A stretch of 64,000 nucleotides of DNA, taken from Verrucomicrobiota bacterium. Its GTDB lineage: Bacteria > Verrucomicrobiota > Verrucomicrobiia > Verrucomicrobiales > Akkermansiaceae. How positions within the stretch are numbered: position 1 is the stretch's first letter; each line of letters begins with the position of its first letter. Positions 29,926 through 37,903 of the stretch are shown here, in pieces. The stretch spans positions 1 through 64,000 of the forward strand of contig VHCM01000002.1 in NCBI GenBank assembly GCA_016871685.1, given 5' to 3'. The position numbers were made by a program, and so were the translations under genes. A model generated the notes under the pieces. It ran no database searches. It saw only the letters and a program-made list of their open reading frames with translations, and was not told the DNA's origin.

Positions 29926-31161
29926 ATGCACATTCCCACGCTGATCTCCCGCAAGCGCGACGGCGCCGAGTTGTCTCCCGACGACATCCGCGCGCTCATC
30001 GACGGCTACACCTCCGGCTCGGTGCCCGACTATCAGATGTCGGCCTTCGCCATGGCGGTCTTCTTCTCGGGCATGACGCCGGTCGAAACCGCCGCGCTCA
30101 CCCGGGCGATGATGGAAAGCGGCGACCGCTTCCACCACCCGGCGGGCCCACCGGTGGTCGACAAGCATTCCACCGGCGGCATCGGCGACAAGGTTTCACT
30201 CATCCTCGCGCCGCTCGTCGCCTGCGCGGGATGCCGCATCCCGATGGTCTCCGGCCGCGGACTCGGCATCACCGGCGGCACACTCGACAAACTCGAGTCG
30301 ATCCCGGGATTCCAAGTGCGCATCGGCATGGACGAGGCCGCCGCGCAACTCGCGCGCCTCGGCGTCGTCATGATGGGCCAGACCGACCGCTTCTGCCCGG
30401 CCGACCGCAAACTCTACGCGCTGCGCGACGTCACCGGCACCGTGCCGTCGATCCCGCTGATCACTACCTCGATCATGTCGAAAAAACTCGCCGAGTCACC
30501 CGATCGTCTGGTGCTCGATGTGAAGTACGGCACCGGCGCATTCATGAAAACCGAGGACGAGGCGCGGCAACTCGCCGCGGCGATGCAGGCGGTGGGCGCG
30601 GAAATGAACGTCGAGACACACGCGATGCTCAACCCGATGAACGAGCCAACCGGACGCGCCGTCGGCAACGCGCTCGAAGTGAGCGAGGCACTCGAATGCC
30701 TCGACGGCGGCGGCCCCGCCGACTTGCGCGAACTCACGCTGCAACTCGCCGCGACCATCACGCGCCAATCATCCGCGCAACTCGCGGCATGGCTCGACGA
30801 CGGCAGCGCGCGCCGCAGGTTCGACGAACTCGTCGCCGCACAAGGCGGCAATCCCGCCGACCTGCCGCGCCTCGCCGAACTGCACCGCGCCCCGGTGATT
30901 CGCGAACTGCCCGCGGTAGCAAGCGGCTTGCTGACCAAGGCCGACGCCGGCGTGATCGGCCAAACCGCGCTGCAACTCGGCGCGGGTCGCGCGCTCGCCA
31001 GCGATGCCGTCGATCCCGCCGTGGGCATCGACCACCTCGTCAAGACCGGCGAATCCGTGCAGGCCGGACAAGCGTTGTGCCGCATTCACGCCCGCAGCGA
31101 GGCCGATGCCGAGATGGCCGCGTCGATGCTCGGCTGTGCCTTCGACATCCGCGCGGACTGA
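29926..31161 (+). CDS. deoA: Thymidine/pyrimidine-nucleoside phosphorylase
   Basis: A 411-residue enzyme that phosphorolyses pyrimidine nucleosides to base and (deoxy)ribose-1-phosphate. Conserved stretches are RDGAELSPDDIRALIDGYTSG, VDKHSTGGIGDKVSL (phosphate site), the family signature SGRGLGITGGTLDKLESIPG, DVTGTVPSIPLI and VLDVKYGTGAFMKT. Length is slightly below the usual ~430-440. Thymidine and uridine specificity cannot be separated here. Start ATG 29926 gives MHIPTLISRKRDGAEL, matching the family N-terminus. Confidence 0.9.
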   Translation: MHIPTLISRKRDGAELSPDDIRALIDGYTSGSVPDYQMSAFAMAVFFSGMTPVETAALTRAMMESGDRFHHPAGPPVVDKHSTGGIGDKVSLILAPLVACAGCRIPMVSGRGLGITGGTLDKLESIPGFQVRIGMDEAAAQLARLGVVMMGQTDRFCPADRKLYALRDVTGTVPSIPLITTSIMSKKLAESPDRLVLDVKYGTGAFMKTEDEARQLAAAMQAVGAEMNVETHAMLNPMNEPTGRAVGNALEVSEALECLDGGGPADLRELTLQLAATITRQSSAQLAAWLDDGSARRRFDELVAAQGGNPADLPRLAELHRAPVIRELPAVASGLLTKADAGVIGQTALQLGAGRALASDAVDPAVGIDHLVKTGESVQAGQALCRIHARSEADAEMAASMLGCAFDIRAD

Positions 31162-31174
31162 ACGATTTTCCCGA

Positions 31175-31204
31175 TTGCCAAGGGTCCGGACCGGGATGTA
31201 AATT
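31175..31204 (+). promoter_or_regulatory. Candidate sigma-70 promoter for tRNA-Gln
   Basis: TTGCCA (31175-31180) and TAAATT (31199-31204) are separated by 18 bp, about 46 nt upstream of the tRNA-Gln 5' end. They lie in the only A+T-richer stretch between deoA and the tRNA. This is a motif match by eye, not a mapped promoter. Confidence 0.4.
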
Positions 31205-31250
31205 CCCCCCGCCGCTTGGCGGACCGCATGGCGAAAATCGCCAGCCACAC

Positions 31251-31321
31251 AGCCTCATAGTGTAATGGTAACACACCGGATTTTGATTCCGTATTTCTAG
31301 GTTCGAATCCTAGTGAGGCTA
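31251..31321 (+). tRNA. tRNA-Gln (anticodon TTG)
   Basis: A complete cloverleaf: acceptor AGCCTCA pairs with TGAGGCT, discriminator A; the D arm is AGTGTAATGGTAACAC; the anticodon stem-loop CCGGATTTTGATTCCG has TTG; and the T arm is CTAGGTTCGAATCCTAG. CCA is not encoded. It stands alone between deoA and the repeat-rich spacer. Confidence 0.95.
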
Positions 31322-31492
31322 CTCCACCACCCCGCAGGCATCGCAGGCGCAGCCGCCAGGTGGAATGTCACGGAAGAGCGGGGCGCAATTCCGCGGCAGC
31401 GCATCCGCATCCATGGCAGGGCTGGTCATCCCTACTTCGCGCGGTGCGCTTCGAAGGACAAGCCTCGACCGGCAGAGACACTGAACTCATGA

Positions 31493-31566
31493 AACCACAG
31501 ATGGCACAGAGTTCACAGATGGATGAATCCGATCTGCATCCGTGTACATCCTGTTCATCCGTGGTT
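31493..31566. repeat. Inverted-repeat-bounded element (AACCACAGAT ... ATCCGTGGTT)
   Basis: A 74-bp element whose ends are a 10-bp inverted repeat with one mismatch: AACCACAGAT at 31493-31502 and ATCCGTGGTT at 31557-31566. The interior also has related internal words (CACAGAG, TCACAGATGGAT, CATCCGTG). It has no coding capacity and resembles small palindromic intergenic repeats or MITE-like remnants. Confidence 0.6.
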
Positions 31567-31587
31567 CTCTCTTTCTGAAGATGAGTC

Positions 31588-31681
31588 GGACGAGCGGGCC
31601 GCTCGTCCCTACCTTTTGGCCAAGGGATGCTGCCGCGCGGCAATTGAGGCGCACCTCTGCGGCAGCACATTCAAGGTAGGG
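31588..31681. repeat. Nested palindromic hairpin element
   Basis: A palindrome GGACGAGC-GGGCC-GCTCGTCC (31588-31608) overlaps a larger hairpin with outer arms CCCTACCTT (31607-31615) and AAGGTAGGG (31673-31681) and inner arms TGCTGCCGC (31628-31636) and GCGGCAGCA (31659-31667). Both arm pairs are perfect. It may form a stable RNA or DNA hairpin; whether it acts as a terminator, REP element or transposon remnant is open. Confidence 0.6.
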
Positions 31682-31845
31682 ATGGTCGGCCGCGACCGGC
31701 CCACTCTACCGCAGACCAGACGTGCATCGCCCGGCACAATGATCCGCCCGCGCGGCAGACGGTTTCCAGCGAGACGCTGGAAACGACACGCGGGACGCGT
31801 GTGCTCCCAAGCCCGATTGGGCGCATCCGATCGCACCTGAGCCGC

Positions 31846-32192
31846 TCAAGCCGTGCGGCGGCGGCGCAGCAGCAACGCGGCACCAAACAAGCCGAGCACG
31901 GAGGTGGTCGGCTCGGGAATGGGTGCGCCGCCAATGTTCAGGGTCACCGACTCACCGCCGGAGAAGTTATAGACATAAGAGCCATTGTTCACCAGCTCCA
32001 TCTCGGCCAAGGTGCGATTGTCCATTTGCCAGGTCGCGCTCATTTCGGTGCCCGCCACGTAGTTTTGATCGAGAAAGATATTCGCGTTGCCATTAAGCAC
32101 CCGAATGGTGAATGCCGTGAAACCGGTGGCGCCGGCGGTGAGCGCGAATCCCTCCCGCTCGACCCAGAACGGCGCACAGCCGGTCGGTCGAG
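31846..32192 (-). pseudogene. PEP-CTERM sorting-domain protein lacking its N-terminus
   Basis: The C-terminus has a clear PEP-CTERM signal: IPEPTTSVLGLFGAALLLRRRRTA, that is, Pro-Glu-Pro, a hydrophobic helix and an Arg-rich end, used for exosortase-dependent sorting. The frame stays protein-like upstream of the track's GTG start (EREGFALTAGATGFTAFTIR), then runs into the ~50-bp repeat at 32193, with no signal peptide or start. Only ~115 residues remain, whereas PEP-CTERM proteins normally have an N-terminal signal and are longer. It appears truncated at its 5' end by the repeat/vapBC cassette. No exosortase is in the window. Confidence 0.65.
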
Positions 32193-32243
32193 GCCATCGG
32201 CAGCAGACGACGGAGGAAAAACGGTCAGGATTTTCAGCCTGAC
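32193..32243 (+). repeat. Left copy of ~50-bp direct repeat flanking vapBC
   Basis: GCCATCGGCAGCAG...CAGCCTGAC, 51 bp, aligns with 33051-33100 in the same orientation at about 86% identity (six substitutions, one gap). It marks the point where the PEP-CTERM coding sequence is lost. The opposite strand reads GTCAGGCTGAAAATCCTGAC. Confidence 0.75.
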
Positions 32244-32268
32244 TACACTTCAGTTGATGAATTGGTCA

Positions 32269-32646
32269 CTACCACCCGATCCGGGCGATTCCGGTGACTT
32301 GATCAAAATGGCAATCGCGGCTGATGACCGGCAACTTGTGTTGGCGAGCGATGGCAGCGATCCAGAGATCGTTCATCGGGATGGGTGTTCCAGCTGACGT
32401 GAGCTGGAGGCGGATTTTCGCATAGTGACGGGTGGTGGTTTCATCGACTGCGAGGATTGTGGTCGTGGCGAGCGCTTCAACCCACCATGCCGTCATTTTC
32501 TCGCGGAAGCGCGATTTCAAAATGCCGAAGCGGAATTCCGCCAACGCCGGGACTGGAACACAGAGACGGTCCGCGTGTTCGATGCGCCGGATGAAGGAGG
32601 GTTCATTGAGCCACCAAGCGGAAAGACCGTTGGTATCGAGGATCAT
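32269..32646 (-). CDS. vapC: VapC-type PIN-domain ribonuclease toxin
   Basis: A 125-residue PIN-domain protein. The acidic cluster is visible: Asp in MILDTNG, Glu in ALAEFRFG, Asp in MNDLWIAAIA and Asp in SRDCHF. PIN toxins cleave RNA, often tRNA or rRNA, in a Mg-dependent way and are held inactive by the partner antitoxin. ATG 32646 overlaps the antitoxin stop as ATGA, which supports this start over the GTG at 32652. It lies between two ~50-bp direct repeats in a lower-GC patch, suggesting that the module arrived as a unit. Confidence 0.85.
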   Translation of the reverse strand: MILDTNGLSAWWLNEPSFIRRIEHADRLCVPVPALAEFRFGILKSRFREKMTAWWVEALATTTILAVDETTTRHYAKIRLQLTSAGTPIPMNDLWIAAIARQHKLPVISRDCHFDQVTGIARIGW

Positions 32647-32903
32647 TTCCACTCCTCCTCTTCGATTTGCTCGAAGTTCTCATCCACGAGTTGCTCGATG
32701 CGCTTGAGTTCCGCCACCATCTCCGGGTCATGCGCGGCAATGCCTGCAAACTTCATCCACGGCTTCTCCGCCGGATTCGGGCGCTTGCTCAACTTGTCCT
32801 GCAGCGCCTCGGTGATGTAGTCCTTCAGACGGATGCCCTGCCGTGCGGCCGTGGCTTTCACCTCACGAAACAGGGAATCCGGGAGTTCAATCGTCGTTCG
32901 CAC
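32643..32903 (-). CDS. vapB: VapB-type antitoxin (ribbon-helix-helix)
   Basis: About 86 residues from a GTG start at 32903 (VRTTIELPDSLFREVKATAA), giving an RHH DNA-binding fold (RTTIELPDSLFREV...GIRLKDYITEAL) and an acidic toxin-binding tail (ENFEQIEEEEWK). The track ORF starts 25 codons earlier (32978), but that extension is not typical of the family. The stop overlaps the vapC ATG by 4 nt. RHH antitoxins normally repress their own operon. The A+T-rich stretch at 32910-32940 is the likely promoter region. Confidence 0.78.
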   Translation of the reverse strand: MRTTIELPDSLFREVKATAARQGIRLKDYITEALQDKLSKRPNPAEKPWMKFAGIAAHDPEMVAELKRIEQLVDENFEQIEEEEWK

Positions 32904-33050
32904 AAAAGCATATTTACATTTTTTCACGATCCTGCAAGCACGAAATACCTCAAATTCAATAAGGCGCGGGCGGGGCAATGAACGGGGGCGACAGATGCCG
33001 GACGCGCATCAATCGATGTCCAGATCAACCTTTGCAAACATCCTTTCGCT

Positions 33051-33100
33051 GCCATCGGCAGCAGGCGATGGAGGGAAACAGTCAAGATTTGCAGCCTGAC
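33051..33100 (+). repeat. Right copy of ~50-bp direct repeat flanking vapBC
   Basis: GCCATCGGCAGCAG...CAGCCTGAC, 50 bp, in direct orientation with 32193-32243. It contains the stop codon of the SGNH hydrolase (TGA, 33082-33084 on the minus strand), so the last residues of that protein (MGSGCKS) are repeat-derived. Its outer edge reads AAATGGGGTCAGGC on the minus strand, matching the REP-like core near 8.3 kb. Confidence 0.75.
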
Positions 33101-33774
33101 CCCATTTCCGGAAACCACCGCATGAGTTCCGCCGCGACGAGTTCGTGGCCGGTGCGGTTCGGGTGGTTGATCCATGACAAGAGACCGTCGAGGCGTTCGC
33201 GTCCGGCATGGCGCAGGCAGGCATCGAGGCTGTCGACCAGGCCGACGCCGGATTCCGCCGCAAGCCCGCGGATCTGCGCGGCGTGGGCCTCCAGCTCGTG
33301 CGCGTCTTCGCCATCGTAATCGGCGCATTGGGTGTTGTCGGGCGTGGGGGTGAGCAACAGCACGCGGACGCCGCGGGCGAGCGCGGCGTCGATCATCGAC
33401 CGCCATGCGTCGCGGGCGCGGTCGGGACCGAGCCTGCGGTCGTTGAGCGCGTAATCGAGCGTGACGACGTCCGGCCGGTGGCACAGCACCTCGCGTTCAA
33501 ATCGCGCCGCGCCGGACTCCGAGTTCTCGCCGCCCGATGCGGTGACGATCACATTGAACGCGGCATGGGGGAAGCGGTGGCAGAGCCCTTCACGCAGCAG
33601 GTGGGGATAGGCGTCGAGCGCGCGGACTTGCGGCGTGGCGAAGTACCCGGCGGGCACGCTGTGGCCGTGGCAGACGATGTGCACGTTGCGGTTGCCCGGC
33701 CAAGGAGTGCGCATCGCGACGAGCACCTCGTCGAGATACGTCGCGGGGTCGGCGGGGCGTCCGTCTGCGGTCAT
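33082..33774 (-). CDS. SGNH/GDSL-type esterase, 3' end replaced by repeat sequence
   Basis: A 230-residue hydrolase. Block I is CHGHSVPAGYF with the catalytic Ser, block III is LDYALNDRR with Asn, and block V is NHPNRTGHEL with the His, so the SGNH set is complete. Such enzymes hydrolyse esters, often acetyl groups on polysaccharides. There is no signal peptide. The final residues GSGCKS come from the direct-repeat copy at 33051-33100, so the native C-terminus may have been altered by that insertion. It lies about 40 bp downstream of the zinc-ribbon gene and may share its transcript. Confidence 0.78.
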   Translation of the reverse strand: MTADGRPADPATYLDEVLVAMRTPWPGNRNVHIVCHGHSVPAGYFATPQVRALDAYPHLLREGLCHRFPHAAFNVIVTASGGENSESGAARFEREVLCHRPDVVTLDYALNDRRLGPDRARDAWRSMIDAALARGVRVLLLTPTPDNTQCADYDGEDAHELEAHAAQIRGLAAESGVGLVDSLDACLRHAGRERLDGLLSWINHPNRTGHELVAAELMRWFPEMGSGCKS

Positions 33775-33816
33775 CGGTGCGATGCGGAAAAAATCGTCGG
33801 CAGGGCAGCGCGCGGA

Positions 33817-34527
33817 TCATTCCTCGACGAAGAGGATGCGTCCGCAGTTTTCGCAACGGACGACCTCGCGTCCGCTTTGCGCGGCGACAACGCTCGAGGC
33901 GATGAGTTTCATGTGGCAGCCGCCGCAGCGGCCGTCGCGCTCAGGCGCGATGGCCATGCCGTCCTTGGTCTTCATCAGCCGGTCGTACAACGGCAGGAGC
34001 ACTTCCGGCGCGGCTGCGGCAAGGGCCGTGCGCGTGTTGCGGGCCTCGGCCAGTTCGCCTTCGATGCGGCTGCGGCGCGCGACCACCTCGGCGAGATCCT
34101 GATCGACGAGCACCCGGGTGTGCGCGAGCGCCGCCTCGGCCTCCTTCATCACCGCACGATGCGCGTCGATCTCCTCCATGATCTCGAGTTCCTGCGTTTC
34201 GAGACCATCGACCTCCCGCTCGTAGCGCGTGATCTCATGGCCGAGCGCCTGATACTCCTCGTTCTTGCGGGTTTCAAACTGCTGGGTCTTGAGGCGTTGG
34301 ATCGTTGTGCGGCGCGTGCCGGCATCCAGCTCGAGCCGCTTGAGGCGCAATTCGCATTCGACGATCGCATCATGCGCCTTGGCGACCGACGCCTGGTCAC
34401 CGGCGAGCCGGCTTTTCGCCCTGGCCTCGTCCTGCGGCAGTTTGTCGACGTCCCGGCCCAGCGCGAGGATCCGCCGATCGCATTCCTGGAGCGCGAGCAA
34501 GGCGCGGACGTCGTCGAGCATGCCCAT
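33817..34527 (-). CDS. C4-type zinc-ribbon coiled-coil protein (DUF164 family)
   Basis: A 236-residue protein. Residues ~5-175 form a long coiled coil (LLALQECDRRILALGRDVDK ... LAHTRVLVDQDLAEVVARRS). The C-terminus is a zinc ribbon with CGGC in GRCGGCHMKL and CENC in VVRCENCGRILF. The family is widespread with no agreed function; the ribbon suggests nucleic-acid or ribosome-associated work. Start ATG 34527 (MGMLDDVRALL) lies immediately after the rarD stop. The 480-residue track ORF is this gene plus out-of-frame rarD. Confidence 0.85.
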   Translation of the reverse strand: MGMLDDVRALLALQECDRRILALGRDVDKLPQDEARAKSRLAGDQASVAKAHDAIVECELRLKRLELDAGTRRTTIQRLKTQQFETRKNEEYQALGHEITRYEREVDGLETQELEIMEEIDAHRAVMKEAEAALAHTRVLVDQDLAEVVARRSRIEGELAEARNTRTALAAAAPEVLLPLYDRLMKTKDGMAIAPERDGRCGGCHMKLIASSVVAAQSGREVVRCENCGRILFVEE

Positions 34528-34529
34528 GA

Positions 34530-35429
34530 CTACCCGCCGCGGACGCGACCCGCAAGCGGATTGACCGGTCGGCGCACCGCGTCGGCGGCATAGAGCGCGA
34601 TCGCCAGCCAGATCAGGGCGAAGGAAACCAAGCGGCCGGGATCCAACGGCTCGCCGTACACCGCACGGCCGATCACGAGTTGCAGCGACGGACCGATGAA
34701 CTGCAACATGCCGAGCGTGGCGAGCCGGATGTTGCGCGCCGCATGACCGAAGAACCACAACGGCAGCAACGTGGCCAACCCCGAGGCGGCCACCAGCAGA
34801 CCGTTGCCCAATCCGCCGCCGAATGCCGCGGAGGCCGACGGCATGGCGAAGCACAACCAAACCAATGCGAACGGCGCCATCAGGCAGGTCTCCAAGGTGA
34901 GTCCGGCGCGCGACTCCAACGGCGACACCTTGCGCACCACGGCGTAGAGTGAAAACGTCACCGCCAGCGTCACCGCCACCCACGGGAATCCGCCGACCGC
35001 GGGAATCTGGATCGCGACCCCGGCCAAGGCCAGGCCGATCGCCCACAGCCGCATCGTCGAGTGGCGTTCGCCAAACCAAATCACGCCGAAGAGCAGGTTG
35101 AAAAACGGATTCAGATAATAACCAAGCGCGCCCTCGATGATGCGGTCGTTGAGCGTGGCCCAGATGTAGAGCAGCCAGTTCGACGCGAGCAGGGCACCCG
35201 AAAGCCCGTGCCAAGCGAGGAGGCGCGGTGATCTCAGCGCGCCGCGCAACGCGGACCATTCACGCAGGCCCAGCGTCATCGCCAGCAAGAGCAGCAGCGA
35301 CCACAAAGTGCGCTGCGCCACAATGCCGCCGGGTGTGAGAAACCCGAGCGTTTTCCAAAACAAAGGCAGCACGCCCCACAGCGAGAACGCCGCCACGGCC
35401 GCCATCACCCCCGATCGTCCCGCATCCAT
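34530..35429 (-). CDS. rarD: RarD-type EamA-family transporter
   Basis: A 299-residue protein with about ten TM helices in two EamA halves. It starts GVMAAVAAFSLWGVLPLFWK and has VAQRTLWSLLLLL, SNWLLYIWATLNDRIIEGALGYYLNPF and FIGPSLQLVIGRAVYGEPLD, the pattern of RarD proteins. EamA carriers export metabolites; RarD substrates are not established. Three bases separate its stop from the zinc-ribbon gene start, indicating co-transcription. Confidence 0.88.
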   Translation of the reverse strand: MDAGRSGVMAAVAAFSLWGVLPLFWKTLGFLTPGGIVAQRTLWSLLLLLAMTLGLREWSALRGALRSPRLLAWHGLSGALLASNWLLYIWATLNDRIIEGALGYYLNPFFNLLFGVIWFGERHSTMRLWAIGLALAGVAIQIPAVGGFPWVAVTLAVTFSLYAVVRKVSPLESRAGLTLETCLMAPFALVWLCFAMPSASAAFGGGLGNGLLVAASGLATLLPLWFFGHAARNIRLATLGMLQFIGPSLQLVIGRAVYGEPLDPGRLVSFALIWLAIALYAADAVRRPVNPLAGRVRGG

Positions 35430-35487
35430 GACGCAGGCTGGACGATCGCCCGGCCGCCACGAAGCAGAAAGCCGCGATCCGACAGGC

Positions 35488-36288
35488 TCAGATTTTCAAT
35501 TCATCAAGCAACGCCTTCACCCGCGGGTCCTCGAGAATTTTCGAAAGCATCGGATGACGCAGCAATTCGGCGAAGCGACCTTCGCCCGCCAGCCGCTGCA
35601 ACCGCGGATCCTCGACCACCAACGCACGCGGCACCGGCTTGCCGGTCTTGGGATCCGTCTCGGCGGGCTTGGCCGCACCAGCCTCACCTGCGGCGATCCA
35701 CTTCGCCAGCTTCACGCGCGACGGATCAGTGGACGGATCAATCGCGTGCATCCACGACTCCGGCACGGCACGCTCCATCCACGACCGGCGGCGCGGTTCG
35801 ACCGGCACCGCCTTGGGCGGCGAGCCGTCGGCCTTGCCCGCAGCAAACCCGCGCAATTCGCCGACCGAATCCTGATGGCGCACGATCGCGATGCCGACCA
35901 CCCACAGCAGCACCGCAGGCACCAACGCAAGCACCAGGCCGGCCAGCGTCTTACCCAACGAAAACACCGCTTCGGCAGTCTCTCCGCCCGCACCGCCAAA
36001 CGCGCCGGAAATCGCGCGCACCAACTTGCGGACGAGCAGGAACACCACCAGAAACGCGACAATCGGCACGCCAAATGTCAACGCCGGGACCGGTGCGCCC
36101 AAGAGGTCGGCCGACCACTGTGGCACCAGACGCCACACGATGAGCGCGACCCACGCGCCGGCCAACAGCGAGATCACCGAACACAACAGGCGCATCACGC
36201 CGCGCAACATCACAACGCCCACCCCCACTGCAAACACCACCAGCGCTGCCGCCGCGAAGACCAAGGGAAGACTGTAGCCGGATTCCAT
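35488..36288 (-). CDS. CvpA-like membrane protein with long soluble tail
   Basis: A 266-residue protein. The first ~140 residues have four hydrophobic helices (LPLVFAAAALVVFAVGVGVV; LLCSVISLLAGAWVALIVWR; FGVPIVAFLVVFLLVRKLV; LAGLVLALVPAVLLWVVGIA) in a CvpA/colicin-V-production-like layout. The C-terminal half is soluble and charged, with DPRLQRLAGEGRFAELLRHP and ILEDPRVKALLDELKI. CvpA family members affect envelope homeostasis in other bacteria. It lies 63 bp downstream of aroC on the same strand. I am fairly sure it is a real gene but not of its role. Confidence 0.65.
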   Translation of the reverse strand: MESGYSLPLVFAAAALVVFAVGVGVVMLRGVMRLLCSVISLLAGAWVALIVWRLVPQWSADLLGAPVPALTFGVPIVAFLVVFLLVRKLVRAISGAFGGAGGETAEAVFSLGKTLAGLVLALVPAVLLWVVGIAIVRHQDSVGELRGFAAGKADGSPPKAVPVEPRRRSWMERAVPESWMHAIDPSTDPSRVKLAKWIAAGEAGAAKPAETDPKTGKPVPRALVVEDPRLQRLAGEGRFAELLRHPMLSKILEDPRVKALLDELKI

Positions 36289-36351
36289 GATCGTCGTGTG
36301 GGCAGGAGGCGGGATGCAAATCAGCAGGCGCGGACATGCGGCGACACGGCA

Positions 36352-37431
36352 TCAGAGGATCGTCCGCTGGCGTAGCAGGTGATCGCAAATGACCAGCGCG
36401 GCCATCGCCTCGACGATGGGCACCGCGCGCGGCAACACACAGGCGTCGTGGCGCCCTTTGCCCGCAAGCTCGGCGTCCTCGCCGGCGGAAGTCACCGTCT
36501 GTTGCGGCGTGAGAATCGTCGCGGTCGGCTTGAACGCCACGCGGAACACGATGTCCTCGCCATTCGAAATGCCACCCTGCACACCACCCGAACGGTTGCT
36601 CACCGTGCGCACCTTGCCGTCGATCATCCGGAACGGATCATTGTGCTCGCGACCGGTCATCCGAGTGCCCGCAAAACCCGAGCCGATCTCAAACCCCTTG
36701 GTCGCCGGAATTGACATCATCGCCTTGGCCAGATCGGCCTCGAGCTTGTCGAACACCGGCTCGCCCAGCCCCGCAGGCACGTGGCGGATCACACACTCGA
36801 CCACCCCGCCCACCGAATTGCCCTCCGAGCGCACCTGCTTGATCCGATCGACCATCACCGCAGCCGCCGCCGCATCACCGGTGCGCACCGGATTCGATTC
36901 GATGTCCTCGGCGCGAACCGTCGACGGATCGACCGACGCCGCGATGTCCTGAATCGACCGCACCCAGGCGAGAATCCCGATGCCCGGCTGGATCGCCTCG
37001 ATCACCCGCCGCGCCACCACCGCCGCCGCAACGCGGCCGATCGTCTCGCGCGCCGATGCCCGACCGCCGCCCGACGGCGCGCGAATGCCGTACTTCGCGT
37101 CATAGGTGAAATCCGCATGACTCGGCCGATAGGCCTGCGCCATCCCCTCGTAGGCCGACGGCCGCGCGTCCGTGTTGCGCACGACCATGGCGATCGGCGT
37201 GCCCAAGGTGACCCCCTCGTGCAGACCCGAGAGGATCTCCACCGCGTCCGCCTCGTTGCGAGTCGTCACGATATCCGACTGACCCGGCCGCCGCCGGTCG
37301 AGTTCGCGTTGGACCTCCTCCACGGACACCGGAACCCGCGGCGGACAGCCGTCGATCACCACACCAATCCCGGCCCCGTGCGACTCACCGAAGGTCGTCA
37401 CGCGGAACACCCTGCCGAAACTCGACGACAT
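36352..37431 (-). CDS. aroC: Chorismate synthase AroC
   Basis: A 359-residue enzyme for the last shikimate step, converting EPSP to chorismate with reduced FMN. The three family signatures are present: [40 protein letters not shown] and [36 protein letters not shown] and the C-terminal [20 protein letters not shown] also match. Length is normal. It is divergent from the fur-suf cluster across a 470-bp spacer that carries three palindromes. Confidence 0.95.
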   Translation of the reverse strand: MSSSFGRVFRVTTFGESHGAGIGVVIDGCPPRVPVSVEEVQRELDRRRPGQSDIVTTRNEADAVEILSGLHEGVTLGTPIAMVVRNTDARPSAYEGMAQAYRPSHADFTYDAKYGIRAPSGGGRASARETIGRVAAAVVARRVIEAIQPGIGILAWVRSIQDIAASVDPSTVRAEDIESNPVRTGDAAAAAVMVDRIKQVRSEGNSVGGVVECVIRHVPAGLGEPVFDKLEADLAKAMMSIPATKGFEIGSGFAGTRMTGREHNDPFRMIDGKVRTVSNRSGGVQGGISNGEDIVFRVAFKPTATILTPQQTVTSAGEDAELAGKGRHDACVLPRAVPIVEAMAALVICDHLLRQRTIL

Positions 37432-37541
37432 GCCGACACCCTAGCGAGACCTGCCTCCCCGGCAAGCAAACAGACCCGACGGCAACCACGTTCGCCCGGG
37501 CCGTCTCCCGCATTCCGCCAAGGACACCGGCACCCAGAGAA

Positions 37542-37563
37542 GATAAAGGGACAGTCCTTTTAT
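37542..37563. repeat. Palindromic repeat copy 1 (GATAAAGGGACAGTCC...)
   Basis: 22-bp sequence containing the near-palindrome ATAAAGGGAC-A-GTCCTTTTAT (one mismatch between arms). It is identical to copies 2 and 3 and lies 111 bp upstream of the aroC start. Confidence 0.85.
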
Positions 37564-37585
37564 TGGATCTCGCGGTGCCCATTGA

Positions 37586-37607
37586 GATAAAGGGACAGTC
37601 CTTTTAT
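37586..37607. repeat. Palindromic repeat copy 2
   Basis: Identical 22-bp sequence, starting 44 bp after copy 1 in the same orientation. It is followed by TCGAAATCGG, whereas copy 3 is followed by TCAAAATTCC, so flank similarity extends a few bases beyond the palindrome. Confidence 0.85.
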
Positions 37608-37688
37608 CGAAATCGGATTTACGCGGATCCACCACGATCTGCCCCCCGGGGATCCGCTCCTCCTGGATCCCGGCGACTGACATTTTCG

Positions 37689-37710
37689 GATAAAGGGACA
37701 GTCCTTTTAT
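37689..37710. repeat. Palindromic repeat copy 3
   Basis: Identical 22-bp sequence, starting 103 bp after copy 2 in the same orientation and 194 bp before the preferred fur start. The three copies could be regulator operators or REP-type elements. Confidence 0.85.
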
Positions 37711-37903
37711 CAAAATTCCTGTCGATCCTTGGATTTTCCAGCGATGGTGGGCATGAAGGACGCGGCACCCGGTGGGCTGGGCAGTGGGTCCGCAGATTTT
37801 GCGAGGCCGACCATGTGACCAGATCTGCGCGATGATGAGATCGAAACAGGAATTGGAATCATTCTTGATTTTGGAAGCATCGCGATTAGTTTGCGGCCGC
37901 GAG

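Larger units (their letters stand above)
31322..31845. other. Repeat-rich intergenic region without a convincing gene
   Basis: About 520 bp with short ORFs on both strands but no protein-like reading. It contains at least two inverted-repeat elements, listed separately, plus related fragments such as CATCCCTACTTCGCGCGG near 31430. It lies between tRNA-Gln and the PEP-CTERM remnant and looks like a landing zone for small repeats. Confidence 0.6.
37432..37903. other. Divergent aroC-fur spacer with three palindrome copies
   Basis: About 470 bp without a convincing gene. The first part is high-GC aroC leader; 37541-37710 holds three near-identical 22-bp palindromes; and the last ~100 bp is A+T-richer and presumably carries the fur-suf promoter. 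The 176-codon minus ORF here is built from the palindromes (IKGLSLY repeats) and is not a gene. Confidence 0.6.

Noticed and set aside
32924-33484. 186-codon minus ORF MPPAGRRHARL...
   Set aside because: Out-of-frame shadow of the SGNH hydrolase, whose own frame has the complete catalytic set.
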